Source: SAR116 cluster bacterium
GTDB taxonomy: Bacteria; Pseudomonadota; Alphaproteobacteria; Puniceispirillales; Puniceispirillaceae
Reading direction: 5' to 3'
Length of the DNA: 18,069 nucleotides
Assembly (NCBI GenBank): GCA_002722385.1
Contig: PBLR01000033.1
Span: 1-18,069 of the forward strand
Every line of letters starts with the position of its first letter. The first letter of the stretch is position 1. Under the pieces are notes generated by a model, which did not search any database, was not told the origin of the DNA, and saw nothing but the letters and a program-made list of their open reading frames with translations. The position numbers and the translations under genes are program-made. Of this stretch, positions 6,571-12,595 are shown in pieces.

Positions 6571-7626
6571 ATGAAGAAGATTTTAAAACCATTAGTGACG
6601 GCAGTAATTATGGCTCTCACTACCGTTGCTGTTCAGGCGGCGGACTACACAATTCGCGCTACCGCGAATTCAAATGAGAATGATGAGGATTACGACGGCC
6701 TTGTTGTTTTCAAAAACTATGTTGAAAGTGCATCCAATGGGGCGATTTCTGTAGAATTATTCATCGGAACACAGCTTTGCTCAAAGGGCGCTGAGTGTCT
6801 GCAAGGTGTCGCTGATGGCTCGATCGATGTTTACATTTCAACATCTGGCGGTGCAGCAGGAATTTTCCCATATGTACAAATTCTCGACGTGCCGTATTTA
6901 ATGTCAGATGACCGTATTGCTGAGCATGTGCTCTCCGGCGATTTCACTAGAAAACTGCGGGCAATGGCATTGAAAGATTCAGGTAACAAGATCAGGTTGA
7001 TGACAGTTGGCAACACAGGTGGTTGGAGAAACTTTGCTAATACAAAACGCAGAGTCCAGAACCCTGGCGATATGTCTGGCCTAAAAATCAGAACAGTTGT
7101 TGCTGACCTTCCTCAGGAGTTGGTGCGAGCTCTCGGTGCTTCACCTACACCAATACCTTGGCCAGAGTTGTTCACCAGCTTTCAAACAGGCGTTGTCGAG
7201 GGCTCGAAAAACGGCATAACAGACATTATGGGGATGAAATTTCCAGATGCTGGTCTGAAATACGTGACGCTTGACGGTCATGCTTATATGGGAGCACTCT
7301 GGTGGATGAATAACGATAAATTCATGTCTATGCCGGAGGAGTTAAGAACTGTGGTAGCAGATGGTTTTTATCAGCTTCAACAAGCAACATTTGCATCACC
7401 TAAACGTAAATCTATTCAGGCCTACGCTGATTTTGTAGCTGGAGGTGGAGACCTTTATGTTCCGACACCAGCTGAGAAAGCTGCGTTCAAAAAAGCCGCC
7501 GCACCTGTTTATGATTGGTTTAAGTCGAATGTTGATGGTGGAGAAGAGGTATTCAACGCCTTTACAACTGCAGTCTCTAAAGCTGAGGCAGATGTTGGTG
7601 GTGGCCGCAGCAAAGATATAAACTAA
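6571..7626 (+). CDS. TRAP transporter periplasmic solute-binding protein (DctP family)
   Basis: A 351-residue protein. Residues 1-23 are a signal peptide (two lysines, hydrophobic core, VQA/A cleavage near 23-24). The mature part has DctP hallmarks: LADGS-like VADGSIDVYIS (80-90), DVPYLMSD (106-113), GMKIR-like DMSGLKIRT with Arg174, the conserved arginine that grips the substrate's acidic group, then PTPIPWPELFTSFQTGVVEG (192-211), LWWMNNDKF, and the C-terminal helices. It captures the substrate in the periplasm for the DctQM permease. Arg174 supports an anionic ligand, either a carboxylate or a sulfonate. Two cysteines (70 and 76, in TQLCSKGAECLQG) could form a disulfide next to the binding cleft, which is not general in this family. 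It ends the operon and is followed by a hairpin terminator. The ligand is unknown; sulfonate is inferred from the SsuD-type enzyme. Confidence 0.92.
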   Translation: MKKILKPLVTAVIMALTTVAVQAADYTIRATANSNENDEDYDGLVVFKNYVESASNGAISVELFIGTQLCSKGAECLQGVADGSIDVYISTSGGAAGIFPYVQILDVPYLMSDDRIAEHVLSGDFTRKLRAMALKDSGNKIRLMTVGNTGGWRNFANTKRRVQNPGDMSGLKIRTVVADLPQELVRALGASPTPIPWPELFTSFQTGVVEGSKNGITDIMGMKFPDAGLKYVTLDGHAYMGALWWMNNDKFMSMPEELRTVVADGFYQLQQATFASPKRKSIQAYADFVAGGGDLYVPTPAEKAAFKKAAAPVYDWFKSNVDGGEEVFNAFTTAVSKAEADVGGGRSKDIN

Positions 7627-7641
7627 ACATACTCAATCTAT

Positions 7642-7672
7642 ACTCTGAGCCTTGAGTTTAGGGGCTCAGAGT
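7642..7672 (+). terminator. Hairpin terminator of the monooxygenase-TRAP operon
   Basis: A perfect 10-bp inverted repeat, ACTCTGAGCC (7642-7651) and GGCTCAGAGT (7663-7672), encloses an 11-nt loop 15 nt after the binding-protein stop. The U-tract on the plus strand is weak (GATTTTCAATTT), so termination may be partial or need Rho. It also lies downstream of the minus-strand Sel1-like gene, so the symmetric hairpin could serve both convergent transcripts. Confidence 0.7.
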
Positions 7673-7707
7673 GATTTTCAATTTAGAATATATTGATTGT
7701 GATGATG

Positions 7708-8199
7708 CTATCTAAACGGATAAAGCCAAATACGATAATCATCGATCATGTCTTCCGCTTGTTTGATCTGATCATCAGTCATTTTTTTAACAACCTCCTC
7801 TTGGCTAATTGCAGCATCAGGGTCACCACCAATAGCGGACAGCACGTACCACATATAAGCTCGAACCAAATCAGGGGCAGGCATGCCCAAGCCGAGCTCG
7901 TAATACCAACCAACACCAGATTGTGCTCCGGGATGCCCTTTCAGTGCAGAGCGCAAATACCAGTCAAAAGCTCTTTGGTAGTCCTGCTTGACACCAAGAC
8001 CCATTGCATACATCACACCAATCAATTCTTCTGCATCCGCATTGCCAGAACGCGCAGCTGGCCACAATTCTTTATAAGCCGCTTCAAATTGATTTGCCTC
8101 CATCAAATCACGCGCATGCTCAATTTCTGCTTTTACAATGACAGATTCGCTCAGAAACCAAAAAAACAGTGGAAAAAAAATAACATTCTGCTTGCGCAT
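7708..8199 (-). CDS. Small secreted Sel1-repeat (SLR) protein
   Basis: A 163-residue protein with a hydrophobic N-terminal signal sequence (about 1-24, ending near VKA/E). The rest is helical repeats of the Sel1-like TPR type: GNADAEELIGVMYAMGLGV, then QDYQRAFDWYLRSALKGHPG with AQSGVGWYYELGLG, and LVRAYMWYVLSAIGGDPDA. These repeats usually mediate protein-protein contacts; secreted versions often act as adaptors in the periplasm or envelope. ATG 8199 has a good ribosome-binding site (AGAGG on the minus strand, 5 nt spacer). It is convergent with the TRAP operon and head to head with the di-haem peroxidase gene, whose 5' region it overlaps or abuts. That adjacency hints that the two secreted proteins could be partners, but no motif shows it. 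The specific function is unknown. Confidence 0.8.
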   Translation of the reverse strand: MRKQNVIFFPLFFWFLSESVIVKAEIEHARDLMEANQFEAAYKELWPAARSGNADAEELIGVMYAMGLGVKQDYQRAFDWYLRSALKGHPGAQSGVGWYYELGLGMPAPDLVRAYMWYVLSAIGGDPDAAISQEEVVKKMTDDQIKQAEDMIDDYRIWLYPFR

Positions 8200-9522
8200 A
8201 TTTACCTCTTTTTAATTGTCCTTTGCACAGTAACAAATCACAAAAAAGCTCTCGCAGATAACCTTCCCAGGCAGCTTACAAAGTCAGATTACCATGAATT
8301 TTCAGAAGCGCGGGCGGAAATCGGGCAACTCCTTTTTTATGATAAGATCCTTTCCGGTAACAGAAATATTTCTTGCGGAACTTGTCACCACCCACGATTT
8401 GGAGGAGGAGACGGCTTATCATTGGGTATAGGCGAAGGCGGAATTGGCGTTGGTCCTGACCGTGTGTCTGGAACTGGTGATGATAGAATAAAGAAACGTA
8501 TTCCACGAAATGCTACAGCATTATGGAATCTGGCTGCAAAAGATTTTCGAGTCCTATTCCATGATGGGCGACTTTCATTGAGTGATGATTATGACAATAA
8601 TTTTAATAGTCCGGCTGAAGAGTGGCTCCCAGAAGGTTTAGAAACAGTTCTCGGCGCCCAGGCAATATTTCCAATGACCGCCCAGTTCGAAATGGCAGGC
8701 AATCCCAAAGAAAATGAAGTAGCAGGTGCGCTGCATGATCGCATAGACTACGTTTGGCCTATTCTTGCAAAGAGAGTCCGAACGATACCTGAATATGGAA
8801 AAATGTTCGTAGAGGTTTTTGATAACATCGATAAGGCTGAGGAAGTAACGATTGCGCAAATAGGTGAAGCTTTAGCTGCATATATAGCTCTAGATTTTGA
8901 GTCCCGAGATTCGAATTTTGATAAATTTATAGCTGGTGAAGCATCAGCATTAAATGCAGCGGAAAAAAGAGGAATGGAGCTTTTTTTTGGAAAAGCCAAT
9001 TGTTCAAGCTGTCATTCAGGCCCGTTACTTACAGATCAAAAATTCCACGCCTTGGCGATACCACCATTTGGCCCGGGGCGTACTCGACGATTTGATCCAT
9101 ATGCAAGAGATGTTGGCCGAATGGCTGAAACAGACAGGATTGAAGATTCCTATCGCTTCCGCACACCCTCGCTGCGCAATGTGGCATTAACAGCCCCTTA
9201 TGGACATAACGGTGCATTTCCAGATTTGGATGGCATCATAAGGCACCACCTTAATCCTCTGAAATCTCTTAACGAATGGAAACAAGAATGGGCAATGCTA
9301 CCATCGATACCTTGGCTTTCAGAAATTGATTTTTTGGTGTGGGATGATAGGTTTGAAATGGAAAGATTTAAAAACAAAATAGATATTCAACCTATTACTT
9401 TATCAGATAACAATATTGCAGATCTTGTTTCATTCATGCATGCGTTGACAGGCCACACAGCGCAAAAACTTAGGCTTGGAATACCTGAACGCGTCCCATC
9501 TGGACTATTAATTGATAAGTAA
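8116..9522 (+). CDS. Di-haem cytochrome c peroxidase / MauG-family protein, start uncertain
   Basis: A periplasmic c-type cytochrome with two CxxCH haem sites: CGTCH (8374-8388) and CSSCH (9001-9015). Other family features are GQLLFYDKILSGNRNISC before haem 1, LFHDGRLSLSD, AIFPMTAQFEMAG, and LRNVALTAPYGHNGAFPDLD near the C-terminus, so it belongs to the CCP_MauG family. Members reduce H2O2 or oxidise a partner protein. A membrane-spanning signal segment (IYLFLIVLC) precedes the mature part. The start is the weak point. The open frame extends far upstream but lies antisense to the Sel1-like gene. The last in-frame ATG is 8116 (468 residues, 84-nt overlap, no ribosome-binding site). A GTG at 8169 would enter frame if the A8 run 8173-8180 were one base shorter, giving a classic signal peptide; rare starts (ATT 8185, CTG 8188) are also conceivable. 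Peroxidase versus MauG-type oxidase cannot be decided here. Confidence 0.82.
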   Translation: MLNFCFYNDRFAQKPKKQWKKNNILLAHIYLFLIVLCTVTNHKKALADNLPRQLTKSDYHEFSEARAEIGQLLFYDKILSGNRNISCGTCHHPRFGGGDGLSLGIGEGGIGVGPDRVSGTGDDRIKKRIPRNATALWNLAAKDFRVLFHDGRLSLSDDYDNNFNSPAEEWLPEGLETVLGAQAIFPMTAQFEMAGNPKENEVAGALHDRIDYVWPILAKRVRTIPEYGKMFVEVFDNIDKAEEVTIAQIGEALAAYIALDFESRDSNFDKFIAGEASALNAAEKRGMELFFGKANCSSCHSGPLLTDQKFHALAIPPFGPGRTRRFDPYARDVGRMAETDRIEDSYRFRTPSLRNVALTAPYGHNGAFPDLDGIIRHHLNPLKSLNEWKQEWAMLPSIPWLSEIDFLVWDDRFEMERFKNKIDIQPITLSDNNIADLVSFMHALTGHTAQKLRLGIPERVPSGLLIDK

Positions 9523-9623
9523 AATTATCTTTTTTCGAGTGTATTTTGACGTGTGTGGAGAGAGTTATTTAAAGTCGGATTCATTGAGTAGGCCTATGAG
9601 GTCGAAAAAAAACAGAGGGAATT

Positions 9624-9718
9624 AGAGCCCGGACTGTCAGAAAGATGCAGGTTTGAACTTTGATAGGCAGCAGGGCTGACGTAAACTGCAACAAACCAAA
9701 TTAAGACGGGCGGGCTCT
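9624..9718 (+). other. Long-range inverted repeat in the intergenic region upstream of the methyltransferase
   Basis: The 208 bases between the peroxidase stop and the methyltransferase start hold no gene. AGAGCCCG (9624-9631) and CGGGCTCT (9711-9718) are perfectly complementary and enclose 79 nt, which could fold as a closed RNA domain ending 12 nt before the methyltransferase ATG, next to its ribosome-binding site AGGTG (9722-9726). Internal segments CTGTCAG and CTGAC could add a second helix. I cannot match this to a known SAM or SAH riboswitch class by eye. It may be a 5' leader element, a small RNA, or chance. Confidence 0.25.
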
Positions 9719-9730
9719 CGCAGGTGTGAA

Positions 9731-10333
9731 ATGGCAGATAAACAGACAATCAAAGCCTATGACAGCAATGTTGACACCTATAAAAAGATGGTTAGCAAGC
9801 TGCCTGATCTGGAACCGCTTCAGGCCTTTATTGCTGAGCTGCCGCAAGGGGCTCTTGTGCTGGATTGGGGCTCTGGCCCGGGCTATCTGGCCAACCGTAT
9901 GCGTCAGGCTGGACTGAAGCCGGTTTGCAGTGATGCCTCTGCTGAGATGGTGGCCGCCGCACAACAGGATTTCGGACTTGAGGCCAGACAAGAGCCGTTC
10001 TCTGCTTTACAGGCTGTCAGTCTTTATCAGGGAATATGGGCAAATTTCAGTCTGCTTCATGCAGAACGTGCCGATTTTCCCCAACATATAGCGGCGGCGG
10101 CAACCGCGCTTGTGCCGTCTGGTATGTTTTATCTGGCCCTGAAATCAGGAAGCGGGGACGCACGTGATGATCTGGGCCGTCTATATGCCTATTACACACA
10201 GGCTGAGCTTGAAGAGATCACCCGAACTTACGGCCTGCATGTCATCCGCATCTTTACCGGCCGCAGTGCCGGTATGTCTGGCAAACCAGAAAATTGGGTC
10301 GGCCTGTTATGCCGCAAACAATCCAAGCTGTGA
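9731..10333 (+). CDS. Class I SAM-dependent methyltransferase
   Basis: A 200-residue cytosolic protein with a Rossmann-type methyltransferase fold. Motif I is LVLDWGSGPGYLA (about 42-54), motif II VCSDASAEMVAAAQ (about 65-78, the acidic residue that binds the SAM ribose), and the motif IV region GIWANFSLLHAERADFPQHI. The C-terminal half has the order expected for the Methyltransf_11/UbiE-like group: the FYLALKSGSGD strand, then YYTQAELEEI and the terminal NWVGLLCRK strand. The start at ATG 9731 has AGGTG 4 nt upstream. The gene is monocistronic, convergent with the FKBP-rhodanese gene (26 bp apart), and returns to the higher G+C of the housekeeping flank. The substrate is not recognisable; small molecules, quinones or proteins are all possible. 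Confidence 0.85.
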   Translation: MADKQTIKAYDSNVDTYKKMVSKLPDLEPLQAFIAELPQGALVLDWGSGPGYLANRMRQAGLKPVCSDASAEMVAAAQQDFGLEARQEPFSALQAVSLYQGIWANFSLLHAERADFPQHIAAAATALVPSGMFYLALKSGSGDARDDLGRLYAYYTQAELEEITRTYGLHVIRIFTGRSAGMSGKPENWVGLLCRKQSKL

Positions 10334-10359
10334 ACATCCCGCCATATGGGGCAGGGGGG

Positions 10360-11115
10360 TTACTGGCCTGTATAAGGTACAGTTTTCTGGCCGTCCTTGG
10401 TCCAGCCTGTGATCCCTTTGCTTAAGTGGCTGAGGTTTGAGTAGCCAAGCTGGCTGACCAGCGCATTGCCTAAACTGGTTGTTCTGTTGCCAGTCCGGCA
10501 ATACAGCACAATGGGTGTGTCCAGGGACGGGGCAACAGACATGAATTTCTGCTGGAAATCAGGATGCAGACGGCCGGATTGTGTGAAGGCGGTGATTGTT
10601 TCTGCACCTTCAATAATCCCTGTCTGTTTCCATTCATCTTCCCGGCGAATATCAATGATTACAGCGCCTTCAGCTTGCGCTTTTAACAGTTTGTCTGAGG
10701 TCACCTGCCCCAGTGTAAGGGGGATGCTGACAGCCAGTAACTCAACTTCAAAAATCAAGGTGGCATTCGGCGGTATGACCCCGCCAGCCCCTCTGGCGCC
10801 ATAGCCCATCTCAGGCGGAATGGTCAGGCGCCGGATTTCGCCAACAGCCATGCCTTCAACACCCTGTTCCCAGCCTTTTATCACCTGACCTTTGCCAAGG
10901 GTGAAGCTGAAGGGCTGGCCGCGCGGGCGAGAGGCGTCAAACACAGTCCCGTCAGTCAATTTGCCTTCATAATGCACAGAAACCTGCTGGCCCGCCGCGG
11001 CAATGTCACCATTTCCCTGCTGCAGCGTTTCAACAATAAATCCTTCATTTGCCAGGCTTGATGACGCCCCCAGAACCAACAGGGCAGAGAGGAGTCCGGT
11101 TAAATGTTTGATCAT
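10360..11115 (-). CDS. Periplasmic FKBP-type peptidyl-prolyl isomerase fused to a rhodanese domain
   Basis: A 251-residue two-domain protein. Residues about 1-22 are a signal peptide (hydrophobic [15 protein letters not shown]). The next about 105 residues are an FKBP domain: [60 protein letters not shown], with the aromatic and Asp residues of the proline-binding pocket retained. The C-terminal about 110 residues are a rhodanese domain: [12 protein letters not shown] at its N-terminal edge and LYCRTGNRT as the active-site loop with catalytic Cys (Cys206 from this start). FKBPs speed proline isomerisation in folding proteins; rhodaneses carry persulfide sulfur or act in redox signalling. The start could be ATG 11115 (GGA 7 nt upstream, preferred) or GTG 11121 (253 residues). 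It is convergent with the methyltransferase. Each domain is clear; the joint role is unknown, possibly periplasmic cysteine or sulfur quality control. Confidence 0.92.
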   Translation of the reverse strand: MIKHLTGLLSALLVLGASSSLANEGFIVETLQQGNGDIAAAGQQVSVHYEGKLTDGTVFDASRPRGQPFSFTLGKGQVIKGWEQGVEGMAVGEIRRLTIPPEMGYGARGAGGVIPPNATLIFEVELLAVSIPLTLGQVTSDKLLKAQAEGAVIIDIRREDEWKQTGIIEGAETITAFTQSGRLHPDFQQKFMSVAPSLDTPIVLYCRTGNRTTSLGNALVSQLGYSNLSHLSKGITGWTKDGQKTVPYTGQ

Positions 11116-11229
11116 AATCACATCCAGTATTGGTCTTTGTGGCTGCGCACAGCCAAGGTGGAAATAAGCGGGTCCGCTGCTTTGCGGTCATGACCGTCTG
11201 CGTAACACAATATTGATTAGACAAGGAAA

Positions 11230-11319
11230 TGGCGGAGGAGGAGGGATTCGAACCCTCGAAGGGCTTTCACCCTTGCCGGTTTTCAAGACCGGTGCATTCA
11301 ACCGCTCTGCCACCCCTCC
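11230..11319 (-). tRNA. trnS-UGA: tRNA-Ser (anticodon UGA)
   Basis: Reading the minus strand, the 90-nt sequence folds as a class II (long variable arm) tRNA: acceptor GGAGGGG pairs with CTCCTCC (one G-U), anticodon stem CCGGT/ACCGG with loop CTTGAAA places TGA at 11285-11283, the variable arm has AAGGG/CCCTT, and the T arm is GAGGG/CCCTC with loop TTCGAAT. The discriminator is G and the CCA end is encoded. A UGA anticodon reads UCA and other UCN serine codons. There is no integrase or att-like repeat beside it. Confidence 0.97.
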
Positions 11320-11506
11320 GCAAAAAAATGAGGTCTGCCGTCGGCGACGCTGTTACACTGATTAGTCAAACAGGCTGAGGATGTCAACGCCGTTTTTAAC
11401 GCTTTTGCAGGGAATGCAGATCAGACCAGACACAGACAATCTTTGTCTTTTTATCGATTGCCGGTTGCTCTGATAAATGAGGCGAATTAGGGTAGACAGG
11501 ATAGCT

Positions 11507-11539
11507 GTTCTGTCCAGAACTGACCATAAGGGGGCCCCC
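11507..11539 (+). promoter_or_regulatory. Two inverted repeats in the leader of the lytic transglycosylase gene
   Basis: GTTCTG-TC-CAGAAC (11507-11520) is a 6-bp-arm palindrome, and GGGGGCCCCC (11530-11539) is a perfect 10-bp palindrome ending at the base before ATG 11540. The G run is the likely Shine-Dalgarno (AAGGGGG), so the following C run could pair with it and mask it in alternative folds. The region 11320-11539 otherwise shows only a small AGACAA-TCT-TTGTCT hairpin with a T run (11434-11452). No confident -35/-10 pair was found. Confidence 0.3.
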
Positions 11540-12565
11540 ATGAACCACCAGCCAAATCTCAAGGATAAATGGTGTGCCAGCCTGCGCTATGGCGCTGTAA
11601 TGGCTGTATTTGTTATGGTGTTTCAATTTATATCTGCGCCGGTAATGGCCAGCCAGTCACAAAGTTTTGAGGCCTGGCGGGCAGAGCTGCGCACAGAAGC
11701 CCTATCCAAGGGGATATCAGACAACGTTTTCGATGCAGCCTTTTCCGGCGTACAGCCGATTGAGCGGGTGATAGAGCTTGATCGCCGTCAGCCTGAATTC
11801 ACCATGACCCTTGAGACCTATCTGTCCAAGGTTGTGTCAGGAACACGGGTAAAAAAGGCCCGCCAGAAATTGGCCGAACATAAGCAGATTCTGGCAGAGG
11901 TTTCTGAAAAATTTGGCGTTCAGCCGCGCTTCATTGTGGCGTTGTGGGGGATTGAGACGAATTTCGGCCAGCATACAGGTGGTTTTTCCGTGATCGCGGC
12001 ATTGGCCACATTGGCCTATGATGGCCGCCGGTCTGCCTACTTCAGAGGCGAATTGCTGAACGCGCTTCAGATTATCCAGGAAGGACATATCACAGCAGCC
12101 GCTATGAAAGGGTCATGGGCCGGGGCAATGGGGCAGAGCCAGTTCATGCCGTCCAGTTTTCTGAATTACGCCTTTGACTATGATCAGGATGGTAAGCGGG
12201 ATATCTGGAGCACGAGGAAGGATGTGTTTGCATCGATTGCGAATTATCTGTCTTCTGTCGGCTGGCGTGATGACATCACCTGGGGGCGCGAGGTATCCGT
12301 GCCAGACACGTTGCAAGGCAAAGCTCTGTCAGATAAAAAGACAGTCAAACGCCTGTCAGACTGGCAGAAACTGGGGGTGCGCCGTGCTGATGGTGGTGTT
12401 CTGCCCAAGCGGGATTTGAACGCCAGGCTGGTTGTGCCGGACAGGGGTAAAGGCCGCGCCTTTCTGGCTTACGCCAATTATGACAATATACTGAAATGGA
12501 ATCGGTCGAATTTTTTTGCGATTGCTGTCGGCAATCTGGCTGATCAAATTGATGAGTTTGAATAA
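11540..12565 (+). CDS. mltB: MltB-type lytic murein transglycosylase
   Basis: A 341-residue exported enzyme. The hydrophobic N-terminal segment (VMAVFVMVFQFISAPVMA, about 20-37) acts as signal peptide. The catalytic SLT_2 domain follows: FEAWRAELRTEALSKGIS, FIVALWGIETNFG with catalytic Glu139, then GSWAGAMGQSQFMPSSFLNY. The segment DYDQDGKRDIW matches the EF-hand-like calcium loop of E. coli MltB/Slt35. It cleaves the MurNAc-GlcNAc bond of peptidoglycan with formation of a 1,6-anhydro end. No lipobox is seen, so it is probably soluble or anchored by the uncleaved segment, and the C-terminal peptidoglycan-binding domain found in many alphaproteobacterial homologues is absent. The start ATG 11540 follows AAGGGGG; an upstream frame extension to 11477 lacks a ribosome-binding site. 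The RlpA gene follows after 30 nt, a second glycan-strand-cleaving enzyme. Confidence 0.92.
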   Translation: MNHQPNLKDKWCASLRYGAVMAVFVMVFQFISAPVMASQSQSFEAWRAELRTEALSKGISDNVFDAAFSGVQPIERVIELDRRQPEFTMTLETYLSKVVSGTRVKKARQKLAEHKQILAEVSEKFGVQPRFIVALWGIETNFGQHTGGFSVIAALATLAYDGRRSAYFRGELLNALQIIQEGHITAAAMKGSWAGAMGQSQFMPSSFLNYAFDYDQDGKRDIWSTRKDVFASIANYLSSVGWRDDITWGREVSVPDTLQGKALSDKKTVKRLSDWQKLGVRRADGGVLPKRDLNARLVVPDRGKGRAFLAYANYDNILKWNRSNFFAIAVGNLADQIDEFE

Positions 12566-12583
12566 GAGTTGCAGAGCAAAAAG

Positions 12584-12588
12584 CAGGA
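12584..12588 (+). promoter_or_regulatory. Ribosome-binding site fixing the RlpA start
   Basis: CAGGA with a 7-nt spacer points to ATG 12596. The in-frame TTG at 12569 has no such site and would add nine polar residues before the lipoprotein signal peptide, so ATG 12596 is preferred. Confidence 0.6.
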
Positions 12589-12595
12589 TAAAGTG

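Noticed and set aside
4660..7626. C4-dicarboxylate (DctPQM) transporter
   Set aside because: Family membership alone does not give the substrate; translational coupling to an SsuD-type oxygenase argues for another anionic ligand, so the dct gene names were not assigned.
7693..8115. N-terminal extension of the peroxidase frame to 609 residues
   Set aside because: It is antisense to the well-supported Sel1-repeat gene, shows no protein-like pattern, and precedes an internal signal peptide.
11230..11319. tRNA-Ser as attachment site of a genomic island
   Set aside because: No integrase, no repeated tRNA 3' end nearby, and the A+T-rich block ends about 1.6 kb away with ordinary genes between.
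11434..11452. AGACAA-TCT-TTGTCT hairpin followed by T5 as an intrinsic terminator
   Set aside because: The stem is short and A+T-rich and there is no plus-strand gene just upstream to terminate; an attenuator role is possible but unsupported.
11507..11520. GTTC-N6-GAAC as a LexA box
   Set aside because: Alphaproteobacterial LexA sites are direct repeats (GTTC-N7-GTTC); the orientation and spacing here do not match, and the gene is not a typical SOS target.
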